A stretch of DNA of 64,000 nucleotides. Source: Ifrita kowaldi. Taxonomy: Eukaryota > Chordata > Aves > Passeriformes > Cinclosomatidae. Under the pieces are notes generated by a model. The model made no database searches. It had not been told where the DNA came from and saw nothing but the letters and a program-made list of their open reading frames with translations. Shown here in pieces: positions 52,431 through 64,000 of the stretch. Both the position numbers and the translations under genes were made by a program. Within the stretch, counting starts at the first letter, position 1. Each line of letters starts with the position of its first letter. The DNA is taken from contig VZRS01010755.1 of the NCBI GenBank assembly GCA_013398055.1, positions 248,001 to 312,000 of the forward strand, given 5' to 3'.

Positions 52431-55400
52431 CTTTCTAGTTTGCACAGTCCAATCTGGTTTGCAGAGACAGAAAAGAAGAAAAGGTTTTTACAAGCCACCG
52501 AGAGAAAAAGAAAATGTTGGAAGCAATGAGCAGAATACCATGTAGAGAAACACAGTGCACAGGGTCACACAGCAAAACAAAACCCAAAAGCTAGCCTTCT
52601 CTCCCAGTCCATATTGGGTTCCTTCCTTCAACAGAGACAGGGGATTGGTCTGGAGTAGAGCACTTCCTCCTCATTCCACCTCCTCGTCTTCCGACAGCAG
52701 TGGTCTGCCCAGGTTTCACATGTAATTCTCTGATACGGATACATCCCAATATGTCAAGAAGTCACGCAACCTCTTGTATCCTAGACTGCTGTAAGATTTG
52801 TTTTCAAACCCAAGGCTACTACAGTCAAATAAAAAAACTATTTGTAGGAGAGTATTTATCCTCTACAAGTTTCCATTAGCAGGCATCGGAAAACAAATGG
52901 TATCCATTTAAGCCAAAAGATCGCTACATGGCTTCCAGTGAAAAATATGTGTAAGGGAATCAAGAAGTAATGCTTTACTCATAAAACCAGCATGCCTATG
53001 CTCGAGTGCATCTATAAAACAAAATTAGGAAAGGTTGGTACATCTTACTGCAGCATAGTAAGGAATCAGGTAAGCAATGACAAATTCTGAAGAAGAGCTG
53101 CATGGGGCAGTGAGAACATCAAAGGTACTGCCTGTGACTAGAGGAGTGGGGAATATATAACCCAACAAAACAGGATAGGAGGGCGGGGTTCAGTTCAACA
53201 TGAAGACACCGAAATGCAGCAGTCTGTCTGCATACAGGTGTTGACACAGGTGGATCAGGTGTCTGTGTCCTCTAAGTGCCAAAGCAGAGCTGATATTCAC
53301 AGTCAATGAAGTATAAAGGCAACTCAGCTCACCCTACATAAACATCTATATTCTGCAGTCATGCTGGTGGGTGTAGAGGAGATGGAAAGACAGATGACGG
53401 ATGAATGCTAGGTGAAATCAAAGTTTTATTTATAGTTGTAGGCCTACTTGTATTCGAAAACTAGGAGATAGGAGAAAGGAGGGTGACATAAAAAGAAAGA
53501 GAGGGTTAAGAGTGATAGAGACTACTGCTTGGGATGGATTAGTAATGAAATTAGTGAAATTTGTAAAAGAAATAAGTGAAACTTGACATATCTGATCCCA
53601 GGACATTTCAACAGCTGTTTAATACTCAAATTGGATATAGAAGAAATTGTTGATTTTTCTCCAGAATAAAAGTTCCCTAAAATGAATTAAAGAATTTGAA
53701 AAAATTAATTGCTACATTTCTTAATGAAAAATGAACTTCCTAAAACCTGTGATATTTCATGTCATTACAGCTGAGCTGCCTTTCAATATTAAACTACATT
53801 TCTTACTGCCTTATGGGACTTGTCATTCTTTTCCATATTCTCTCCTGAAGAACTGACTCAGTTAGAAGACCACTCACACAATATACCTGTAATCATGCAA
53901 AGCCTGTGAATCTGCTATGTTATATGACTTTAAAGGAAATTTAGCGACCAGGGAATCTAGCTCACAGATGCAAAAGGGGCAGAACTATAACTTCTCTAGT
54001 ACTCTACACGTAAAAATTGTTTAACCAATTTTGATCTAAAAAAACCCCCAAACATTTAAAAGTAGTATTTAAATTCAAAAAACCAAACTATTTAATTCAT
54101 ATTTCCAGGAGAGAAAACACAATTATTTCTATTAAGGTCAATATTTTCTGGAGGAAATCAGAAATGTGTAAAAACTGCAGCTGTTATTCTAGAACTGCTA
54201 GCTATTTCTACTTACTGCTATTATGAAACTCAGATTGGCACCATAAAAACAGAGAGTAAGAGGCAGTTCTTGCTTCAAAGACCTGCCATCTAAGTATATC
54301 TGACAGAGCAAAAGTCAAAGTAATTTGCTGAAACGCACACAGAAGTTCCATGAGAGAGAGACAGAAATAAAGATCAGCACTTAAAACCTCCTGACCTACA
54401 AAGGGATTTAGAGCAGTAGGTGTCATTAAAGAAAAACAGAGTCCACAGCACACAGATAAAGAAAGCTTGACTTGGTAGAGCTTGTCAAACTCTTGGCAAA
54501 AGCATATGAAAAATTTTCAAGAGGAGGGATGTGCTGGAAGGTTGATTGAGATTTTGTGAAAGGAAATGAGCAAGCAGTGGGATTTGCAGATACAGAAGCC
54601 AGAGATAATGAAGAAATCATATTTGGCAAAGGAGTATTGAAGAACAGAAAGTGGAAGAGAGGAAATGCCTGGAGCGGAGGGAGCCCTCAATATCACCAGC
54701 CCAGAACATCACGACTCTGATATTGTACTCTGCCTGGACATTGTCTGGTGTGGAAACTGCATGCTGGTGGCAGAATGAAGAAGGAGGATTTGGCAGGATT
54801 TGCACTCAAAGGAGAACACAAAAGTTGCGTTATTCACAATGAAAACCTGATAGGAGAATCTGGTAGATGATAAAGACGTCATAAGATATCTCAGAGAATC
54901 AATACAAGTTTCAGATGTGACAAAACAAATGTCAATGAAAAGCACAAGTTATGCAGGTAGCAATAAAGCATCAAGGTAAGTAGCATTTCCTATCTAAACA
55001 CTGATGTCTTTCTAAAATTTTGTATCTCTGAGTAAAATATGCCAGAATAAATCATAAAGTGTAACAGAAAAGATGTTTGGCATAAAAAAAATCTACCGAG
55101 CCACAGCTGAAATTAATTTTGGAGTTAGATTAAACAAAAATTCCAAATCCCTGTGTGCTATAGCAAAGTCCCTTGTGTTGGACCTCCTTGGCAAGGTACA
55201 GTCATTTTCAGGCATATAAGTGATTTTGAAGAACTTTTTCCTCTGCAGTTATTGGATTAAAAAAAAAAAAAGACAAATGGCACTTTTGAAAAACAGAAGA
55301 ACCTTAGAAAAGAGAGGATGTTGCAAGAACAATCACAGTAAGAATAGAAAATCTCTCCCTAATGTCTTTTATGCATCACTCCAAGTACTTTGCATTAATG

Positions 55401-57082
55401 AGCTGAGCAACCTTAAAAGAACAACATGACCCAGCATACTATAGTGATTCAGTAATCCAGTAGTCAAATAACTATAAAAATAATGCTTTTTCTTTAATGC
55501 ACCGATCTTCATTTTAAATTGTTTCAGATACTCTGATTTTTTTTTAATATTTCAGTGCTGTTCTGATCTCAGTACACAACAGCTAACAGAAAAAGGAAAA
55601 AAAAAAAGCAACACATGTGCACTCCAAGTAACTCTGTGCAATGTTACTCCACAGATATTGGTGGATTTTTTTCCCTGCTTTTTCCAGTAGTATTTTCTTA
55701 GGAGCAGGCTAAGATATAGCTTCATGTAAGTAATGTAAGAGATGCAGAAAGCAAAGCTCCTGAGCCCTTGTTTTGTTTCAGTATCAGACCTCTATTTTAA
55801 TCACTGTAGAATTTAGTCTGGGAGCTCGTGTTGTCTGTGCTAGAATAAGCATCACAAAATCATTCAGACATGTAATTTCTGATGTCAGAAGAGAACGTCA
55901 GAATTGCTGCTGAAATAAGGAAGCGATTTTTGGAATATAGCAATCTTTCAAAAAAAAGGCATTTACAAAAATATCCCAACCCAGGAACATTTTTTACCAA
56001 AGCACTGACCCTGCAATTCTTACAGCCAGAAACTCCTCAGTGACCTCTTAATCAGCTCTGAGTTTCCTTTCTGTTAATGGTATTTACATTAACGAAATGA
56101 ATATATTTTGGAAAATTTAAAATAAATAAGATGCAGTACCTGAAAACTTATTAATACATTAAAAATATTTAAAAATGCTTTGTATTAAAGCACACAGCAT
56201 GCATTCATTTAATGATCTGTATCTCACAACAGTAAAATAATTAGCAGCCTTTAGAAATCATAACATCTTAACTGACTAATTGAACTGACATGGAAGTATA
56301 GAACAATGAAAAAAAACCCTTATCAGAAACAGATCAATTACAGCACATTTTTTCCTTGACTTTATTAAATGATTTTGATTTCTGATAAACTTTACCAGGG
56401 AAAAATTAGAAATTATACTCAATGCACAGATAGTTTGATATGATTTGTATTATTTCAAATCTCTGAATCTGTCAGTATAATAAGCTCTCCTGCTCAACAG
56501 TTACAGCTCCTTTAAGCATCCTCAGCAGTATATACGCTTTCAAATTTTAAAGCATTAGCAATGTAGTACCCCCCAAATCCAGCCTTGAACTCTGACAGAT
56601 ACTGATCTCTTTTCTCCCTCCCACACCCTGTTTTATCAGACACTATTTTGTTTAAATTGGCTACTAAATAGCATAGCACTGTACCTTTAAATACAAATCA
56701 AACAATATTCATATTCCCACGGTGCTGCTAGTTTCCCTTATGCATTGAATCGCCTGTAGATTAAAAGCTCAGAATCTGAAAAGGGATTCTGTTCTGCAGA
56801 CCAAAGTTCTCTGTAGGAGATGAGGGAGAGGGTCAGTCCCGGAGTCACACACACAACAGGCAGAAAACACACTTGTGATCCTCAGCTTTGGATAGCATCA
56901 GAAAGGGGAATAAAAAGCAGAAACACATGGCACACTGAGAACTGGTATCACTTATGGCTTCTAACCAAAGCAGCAATTAAACACCTTTCATCATTCCCAC
57001 AAATGCCTGATTTTTGTAAGAACTGAAAGAGAGACACACACACAAAAGAAAATCCCCTCTGAGCAGCAAGGAAAACTTAATC
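52431..57082 (-). other. MAGI2: MAGI2 intron immediately downstream of the exon
   Basis: AT-rich, with an A13 run at 55259-55271. No further exon found, including the expected second WW-domain exon. Confidence 0.65.
55259..55271 (+). repeat. A13 homopolymer
   Basis: Thirteen A in a row; no retrotransposed sequence recognised upstream of it. Confidence 0.85.
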
Positions 57083-57088
57083 ACCTAC
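57083..57088 (-). promoter_or_regulatory. MAGI2: 5' splice site of the MAGI2 exon
   Basis: The minus-strand donor reads ATG|GTAGGT. It deviates at intron +3 to +4 from the strongest form (GTAAGT) but keeps GT at +1/+2 and G at +5. Confidence 0.85.
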
Positions 57089-57168
57089 CATTTTCTTTGC
57101 ACTCTTCTGGAGGTTTAGCCTTTTTCGCAAGTCGTGGATCCAGCCATGATGTTGTCTTTGTGTTATGG
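57089..57168 (-). CDS. MAGI2: MAGI2 internal coding exon: second half of WW domain 1 and linker to WW domain 2
   Basis: Read on the minus strand, this 80-nt exon follows a pyrimidine-rich tract ending in AG and is followed by the donor GTAGGT. It starts with the last base of an Asp codon, carries 26 full codons and ends with the first base of the next codon (entry phase 2, exit phase 1). The peptide begins HNTKTTSWLDPR, the end of a WW domain with its second conserved Trp and the following Pro. It closes with PPEECKEN. From memory of the family, the basic linker after LDPR fits MAGI2 rather than MAGI1 or MAGI3, whose linkers differ. MAGI2 is a membrane-associated guanylate-kinase scaffold with inverted domain order (GuK, two WW, several PDZ). 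It sits at synapses and cell junctions and binds partners such as PTEN and atrophin-1; its WW domains take PPxY ligands. The flanking exons are not in the window. No stop or frameshift is present, and I see no sign of a processed copy because both splice sites are intact. Confidence 0.93.
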
Positions 57169-57190
57169 CTGAAAAGAAAAGAGATCACTC
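57169..57190 (-). promoter_or_regulatory. MAGI2: 3' splice site and pyrimidine tract of the MAGI2 exon
   Basis: On the minus strand the bases just before the exon read as a long C/T run (CTCTTTTCTTTTC) ending in AG at 57170-57169. A CTGCTCAG or GTGAT sequence about 20-35 nt upstream could hold the branch point, but I cannot fix it. Confidence 0.85.
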
Positions 57191-57544
57191 TGAGCAGACA
57201 CATACTGAAAGGAATCAAGTTTATTCCTTAAGAAAAAAGGGTTAGTCCAACAAAATTGCAATCGATACACTTAATTTGCTTACTGGTTCTAAGTAGCCCT
57301 GAAGGAGGTGTAAGAGTAATTGTGCAAGGCAGCTGTAAATTTGGCAACCTCAGCTCCCTGTCCTCAAAGCAGCTATTTTTATTAAAATCAACTAGAATGT
57401 TGCCAAGTTAACCTCATTGAAAATGCAGAACTCATCCAGAGCAAAAGGAATTTATTACAAATACAGTGTTCTCCCGTTGAACGAGTGCAGGCGACAGGAT
57501 TCTGTACCATTCTCACAGTTTTCGGATAGAATTATTTTCGTCTT

Positions 57545-57573
57545 AAACCTGTCCTTTTCATAAATACAGGTTT
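57545..57573. repeat. Inverted repeat, 8-bp arms with 13-nt spacer
   Basis: AAACCTGT at 57545-57552 and ACAGGTTT at 57566-57573 are exact reverse complements. Each arm contains a CCTGT/ACAGG E-box-like half. Confidence 0.7.
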
Positions 57574-60500
57574 GTTATTTCTCACCAGCAGCACTGACAA
57601 GGCATAGCAAAAGTGATGCAAATTACAGCATGCTCCTGCAAAGTCTACATTTACGGACAGGGTGATTAATGATACTTTGTTTAACAAACCTTTATCTCTC
57701 CATATATAATCCTTCTATAGAGATAAAATAGATATGCACAAGCTGAATGAATCATGTGGCTCCTTTCTATACTCAGAATAGATCTTTGAGAAATCAGCCA
57801 TCAAATAGCATTGAACTGGCACAAAATGTTTTCTGGGAGATTATTTTGCCAAATGAATTGATACTTAGCACAGCTAATGAGACTTAAAGCCAGATCTTTT
57901 CACTGTATACCCTACCCATAAGCAATTAAATTTGGAGCCAAATATTGTAAATATATTAAGGGAGACTATAAACCAGAAAATGATGTGATCATTACTCTTT
58001 GATTTTTTGAGATGCCTTTCCTACAATACCATCATTCAGAGACACTTCTAACCCATGTTTTATTTATCTGATACATCCTAGGAGGAAGCTCATTCCATAC
58101 AGTACTGAATTATTTAGTTTATTATTAATTTGCTGTGTCATTTTAAAGTGTGCTTACGACTTCTCTTATAAACATTGGTATAAGGTGTACAAAAACAGGG
58201 GACCTGGCAAAAAATGGATTAGGATGCAACTGTTTGTGAGTTTGTGAGTTACTGATACAGTCTATGTGATCCCAACACCAATGGTTCCTTCAGGGAAAAA
58301 TAAATAAATAGAACCAATTCCTTCCCCCACCTTGTCTTCCGTGGCAGATGATTTTTCCTCTGCCTCGATTTCTCTCTCTCCCTCAAAACAGTGACAGTGA
58401 CTGCTTCTCAGCAAATTGTCACCATGTTAAAGCTTCCTCCACGTTTTGGATGGGAATGAAGGTAGATGAGAGTTATGTATGGGTGAAATAGCAACTAAAT
58501 GAAAATTGAGGCATTTAAATTCTTTTTTCTTTAATGCATTATCCAGTCTAGAACACCATTCGTGACAGGTGAAGAGGCTAAACAAACCCTTCCCTTTGAG
58601 AGCTGAGCTATGTTTGCAGAGTATGAAGAACGATGAGCCAAAGGTAAGGTGAACTTGGAATGATGCCAGCAGCCTGTGCTTGATTGCAAGTGTAACTAAG
58701 GCACTTTCTTGGAAGCTCTGTTTGCCTGTGGTCTCCCGTTGGATGCATTTTTATACTGCAGCCACAGCCCAACCACAGCTTGTGCAGACAAACTTGAGCT
58801 AGCTTTAAATTAACTGGGGGAGATGCTCCAACAGTGTCAGCGCAGCAGGGTGGAGCTCAGCGTGGGCTCATCGCCTCAGCATCCATCCACTGAGCTACTT
58901 GGGTGCATCCAGCAGCACATGCTGAGCCCCACACCACCAAGGGTAACCCATCAGCAGCGCCAGGGCTCAGAGCGAGCTTGGACATACCTGTGGAAGCTGC
59001 AGTTGCATCTCTGGAGCGTGGGCATGTCTGGACAACAGCCACTCTCTCCCAGCTCTTAATTCTGAATTATTTTAGGGACCCCCACTGACTCCAGGGACTA
59101 AATCAGGAACGCAGATAGTCTCCTATGGCTTTAAAAGAGCAATGTATATGACTACTACTAGTAATGTTTGCTGTGGTATAGAGCAAATCTTACATTTTAC
59201 AAAGGAAATAAAAATAACTACCCCTGTTTTAAAGGTGAGAAAATGGAGTCATAGAGTCATGAAATTACTGTCCAAACAAGCCAGGGACAGCAGCAGTACT
59301 AAAAGCCAAGTTGACTGTTGCAAGTCAACTGGCCAGTGTCCACCCCTCACACCAGGCCAATTCACCAGCCCTGAAAACACCCCCATAATATTTTTAGAAA
59401 GAGTTTTCAAGTATCTGTAAAGACAGGTGCCAAGCTGAAAATAAGCCCAATTCAGCATCAATATTTAAAAATGTGAATTAGTTGAATTGCAACCTTCAAG
59501 GCTTTTGTTGAAACTGAGAACAGCAAGCAGTTATGCTTCCCTTTAGCACAAATGTGGCTTCTGCAAACCCAGCAGGACTGAAGTCTCAGTTATGTGCAAG
59601 ATGGCCATATTAAACTAAATCATAAACGAAAAAATCAACAGCTCTTCCAACAGATGAGTGATCCTTCAGTCTGCAGTGAAATTTCAAAGAATGGAGATGG
59701 TATTTCATTTAGATCTGCTCTTACAGCACTCAATCTTCTCTTCTAGGTGCTATCTGTCAAACCTGTTCAGCTACTTAATAAAAGAAAAACTCATCTGCAA
59801 GAACTTTTATCTGTAACAAATAACTGCAGCAGAAAAGTACCTTTTGAAATTCATCCCTCTTTTCCTTACTTGTATCCATGCTTTTTCTCTTGCCCTGCCT
59901 CTCCGCTTTATAATCTATACTAAACATACAATGCAGTGGGACTAAACAACTCTGGCAATGAGACTTTAAATGCTTCTAGACAAGTGCTTCAGTGGGTAAA
60001 AAATCCTTTCCTGCTCCGAAGACAGGACTTGAAAGAAGGCAGAATCAACCCCACCTGTCTTCTAACACCTCTACAGCACCATCAGTGTCCTCTTATGCTC
60101 TCCATAGTGCTGTTTGCTTGGATCATCTTAGCCACCAGGTACACAACACACAAGCATTCCTTCAACGAGGATAGACATGACTACTGTCACACTGCTCTCT
60201 GTAAAAGAGGCAAATGGGTAGCCCTGGAGTACAGCATAGTGTTTTTTATGCATGTCTACTTCTGTCCTGCACAGGAGGTTTACTTGGCAGGGTATTCTTC
60301 CAGTCTCCCTTGTGTCAGCTATTCCCTCTTCAGCTCTGCTAAGGACTAGAATCTCTAAAAGCTAAAGGAAGACAACATTTATCTCCTAAACTGTTTTTAA
60401 TATAAAGGAAGCCTTGACAGGAAAGCTTTAACTATGGGAGAAGGAACAGTAAATTGGCCAAATTAACACCAATGGCAAAAGTAACATTAACACATATCTG

Positions 60501-61138
60501 CTGCATAGGCTGTGCACACTGAATGCTTTTTAAGCACTAAAAACCTTGCAGAAGGCATAACCTGTGTACCTTACCACTGGTCTAATCATGTGTGTCCATT
60601 TGGGAAGTCTTACAGACAGAGCAGAAGGAAAAGGGGCTGGGGATTTACAGATTAGTTATGAATGAGGTGCAGATGAATAGCAGCAGCAGTTGTGGAATAA
60701 ATGCTCAAACAGGAATTTGGAGCTTTTGTCAGAGACAGAATGAGAGTGAAGTGATGCAACAAAAGCATCCTGTGAGAAATACAGCTGTGGCTCCACCATC
60801 ATTTTCCACTGACCAGTGCTTGGCAATAACTATACCTTATCATTAAAAAAATGTGTAGAAAGCCCATCCTTACATCATTTCAGTGATTTTGATTACTAGT
60901 TAGGACTCCTGAGATAAGTGCTGGCAAACCAACAATGCTTGTCTTAAACTCTCTCTTAAAATCAACAGTAATTTCCTAATTTTTGAAACTTCGACAGCAG
61001 TTAACAAAGGATCCCTTTGGTCTTGCTTCAAGCACATGGAGCATGGGAAGAGCATAACTTTTTAAAATTCATCCTAATTTGTTACCTGCTATGCACAAAA
61101 TAGAAACTGCATGTAGGCCTGAACTGTATTGAAGTTGG

Positions 61139-61153
61139 TTTTTTTTTTTTTTT
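61139..61153 (+). repeat. T15 homopolymer
   Basis: Fifteen T in a row in intron, likely length-variable. Confidence 0.9.
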
Positions 61154-64000
61154 AAAGGTCATTCAGTAAAGCAGTGGAGCTTAATATTTTAGCCAAAAGT
61201 CAATAAAATAATTATTGCTGAGCTAACTTAAATCCTGTCTCTTTGCCAAGTATTTGCACCTAGCAAAGACAGTTTATTATAATCAGAGTCCTCTGGTATT
61301 AGTTGCACACAATTTTGAATATATGTGGAAAAAATGTTCTTCAACTGGTTTAAACAGAGTGAAAGAAAGCACAGAATACTTCCCAGAAACCTTGACTCAA
61401 CCTCCTGTTTTTCTCCAGATTTTCTTTGTAGCTCTGCTTTTAAGACTTCACAGAGACTGTTTATTTGCCTCTGTTCCCTGTTAATAGTACTGGAGCTGGG
61501 TACTAGGACTTGAGGCTCTCTGGGAATCTCACTGGATACCACTCAACATCTTTAGGAAGTAAAAAAACACTAGGAGTGTGGCTTCTCTTATCTAACAAAG
61601 TGTTATCTTTTTATTATAATTATTTGTTAGACAGTATATTATTTTACTTAAGCTTTGAAAATAATGGGTTTGTGTTAGCAATCTGTCAATTTAAAATACT
61701 TTGACAGATAAAGTTTCTTGTCCTAACAAAGCCTTCAGGCAATCTCTTGAAACCTTTTTGAAGGAAATATAGAAAGTACTTACTGACAGGAATAGCCTTA
61801 ATGTCTTTTAAAAGCACTGCAAACCTATTCTAAATAGTGAGTCTTGCAAGGTACGTAACTTGCATGTTATTGTGAAAAGCATTTCAAAAAGGGCATTTAC
61901 CAGTGTGCTACTTCAGTGTGTTTGGGGGCAGTGGGTTTTTATTGTGAACACATTACATTTAAGCTGGTTCTCCATCTAACAACTTGAGCAAAGGGGAACT
62001 TAGGAGAAGAAAACCACAGGGTTCTGTGGTGCCCTGGACTTCAACAATGCTAACTCCTCCCTCCTTTTTTTTTTGTGCTGAAGCATTGCATATCTGCAGA
62101 GATTTTCAAGTAGCACAATAATGATTTCAGGTAATTTGTGTGTGGAGGGACATGGGTAGCAAACCAGAGCACTAAACCAGCAATTTTGCAATCCACCCAT
62201 TGTGGGATGCTACCTAAACTTCTTGCACACATGTAGGAACAGATACAAAAGGAAGTTGTCCTCTGGCAGTGGTTTGCATGCAGCAGCTGTGACTGCCAGT
62301 CTGCCTTGCATTTCATGGTATGCTCAGAGTTCATGGTCCTTAAGAGACCCGGGTCTGGGAGTTCCTGTCCTGTGAATCTTAGATGGCCTTGGGCAGTAGA
62401 TGAGCACTTATGTACCCAGCCCAGAGACGGTGGTGCTGCCTCTAGGCATTTGCAGCAGGAGAAGAGGCTTATGCAAGATTTTTAGGGGAATATATAAATG
62501 TGTAAAGTCTCCTGTGGTAATTTCTGCTGTTGAAGTAATTCTCTTTGACTCAGGCAGTTTAATTTCTGACAAAGAATGGGCTTCATCTCATGTGACTACA
62601 AAAATTACATAGCTAATTGTGTAGCATTCGTCTCTCTTCAAGGGAGAGACACCTATACAGAATAATTTATCTTACCTCTCTTCAGCAGAACCACCTAACC
62701 ATGTGCTCTTAAGTGACATAATCCTGGTATGTCACCTCCTAAACGGCCTCTGGCTGTCGCTCCAGAAGGTCCTGGTTTTGACAAGTTCTGTGTCATATCT
62801 GTCACGATCATGGAGATGTCTTGGGCTGTTACTGTGCCTCTACAGTGCTGCTTTGGCTTAGATCAGGAGGTCACTTTTCCAGTGAATCTGTCTCTCAGTT
62901 ATCTTCTTTTTCATACTAAGCATTCTCCAAGCTTGTAAGCTTTTCACTTGAATTTAAACCAAAAGATGCACAGCAGGAGCTCGCTTATTGCACTACATTC
63001 ACAGGCATGCAGCCCACGGCACCTGAAAAGTCCTAGAAGCTGTGGCTGCTGGGTCACCAGCACCAAGAGTTTCGCTCTGCAGTCTGCTGATATTGCTAAT
63101 TTAGATATGGAAATGGTTTAGATCAGAAGGAATACAGACTAGTTTTAACTCAAATCTGGTCTCATGGACTGAGGGTCCAGAGGTTGTAGAAAACTAAGTG
63201 CACTCCCAGAGATCAACTTTCTTTTCAGTTTCATCTGAAAGGAATCCAATGTGGGTACTCTGAAATGTGAGCCAAATCACAGTGTGTGAAGACAACCAGA
63301 AGATTTCCTTCAAAAGCGTACTCCTGACACAAATTACATACTACAGCAGACAGAGTTTTGGATATCTGGAGACATCTTTACTGGTAGAAGCAGCTGTATT
63401 TTGGCAAATTAATTCTGCCCTTTATATGGACAGGATGAATCAGCCTCTGGAGGTAATTCTCTCTCTCCATTGACCACAGAAGGAGTCTTGGCAACTGGTT
63501 TATATTAGATACCTAATGCTATATGGCAAGATAGGTGAGCTGATTCTTCTAGTTCAATAAATACAAAGGAGAAAAGTTATAACAACACTACAAACATCAG
63601 AGGAAATGTGCTGGAAGATGAATTCTGCAGAGCAAAGCAGCAGAGACCTTTGGGGGAAAGACTAGAAATAAGAAAGTGAGGAAAGATAAGAGGAGTTAAG
63701 CTGGCAGTTTGACCTGGATGTCAGCACAGATAAAAACAGCAAGTGAGAGCAAGGGACAGCACACAACTAGTCCAGACTGATAATGTCTTTATAACATCAA
63801 TAGACAAGAGAAAAAAAAAAGGAATTCAGCATTCCACAAAGTCTTTCCAGTTCTACCATCTTCACGCTCCTAATTAATTTGTCATGAGGCAAGGAAATGG
63901 TCTCAGGAGAAAAGATCCCTCTCAGTTTCTTTCAGCTGCCTGTCCCGCTGCATGTCATGCTGAAGTCCAAAGTGCATTAGAAATCTGATTTGTTATGCTG

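Larger units (their letters stand above)
57191..64000 (-). other. MAGI2: MAGI2 intron upstream of the exon
   Basis: Intron entering the exon. Contains a CpG-bearing patch (57475-57540), an inverted repeat AAACCTGT/ACAGGTTT (57545-57573), a GC-richer stretch with several CpGs (58823-59060) and a T15 run (61139-61153). The exon for the first half of WW1 was not found. Open frames up to 137 aa (59936-60349) lack domains. Confidence 0.65.

Noticed and set aside
59936..60349. 137-aa plus-strand open frame
   Set aside because: No recognisable domain, no plausible splice context, ordinary intron composition.

Overview
This window is AT-rich vertebrate DNA, almost certainly from a bird and probably a songbird. 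The evidence is three CR1 LINE copies with the CR1 3' octamer signature (ATTCTGTG) and two LTR remnants of kinds I recall from passerine genomes. There is no operon structure, and no long open frame can be supported as a gene. The longest open frames (up to 168 aa) fall inside LTRs or look like chance.

One coding segment can be supported: an 80-nt internal exon on the minus strand at 57089-57168. It has a good acceptor and donor and encodes the second half of the first WW domain, plus the linker to the second WW domain, of the scaffold protein MAGI2 (S-SCAM/AIP1). I therefore read nearly everything else as MAGI2 intron: about 57 kb downstream of the exon (coordinates 1-57088) and about 6.8 kb upstream (57169-64000). 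I looked for the flanking exons (first half of WW1 at higher coordinates, second WW domain at lower coordinates) and found neither.

Layout in + coordinates. At 2120-2648 is a diverged, internally deleted LTR in minus orientation. At 5651-5753 is a CR1 3' tail, and at 6260-6834 a CR1 whose endonuclease region is joined directly to the CR1 3' tail. Between 6835 and 26335 is mostly unremarkable intron with a GT microsatellite (16873-16898), a CCAAT/GC-box/TATA arrangement (about 19375-19480) and a perfect CRE octamer (20823-20830). At 26336-26503 is a minus-strand CR1 tail, followed at once by a solo LTR (26509-27145) with an exact 5-bp target duplication. At 31531-31575 is a 15-bp triplicate repeat. 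At 41660-41960 is a very decayed LINE (CR1-type) fragment. At 48600-48613 and 52408-52430 are perfect palindromes. A CpG-bearing patch lies about 0.3-0.4 kb upstream of the exon.

I did not find a novel genetic system. The observations most worth checking are the antisense promoter-like block near 19.4 kb, the rearranged CR1 at 6.3-6.8 kb, the nested CR1/LTR insertion at 26.3-27.1 kb, and a few candidate conserved noncoding elements. All identifications are from reading the sequence and from memory of the families; no search was run.
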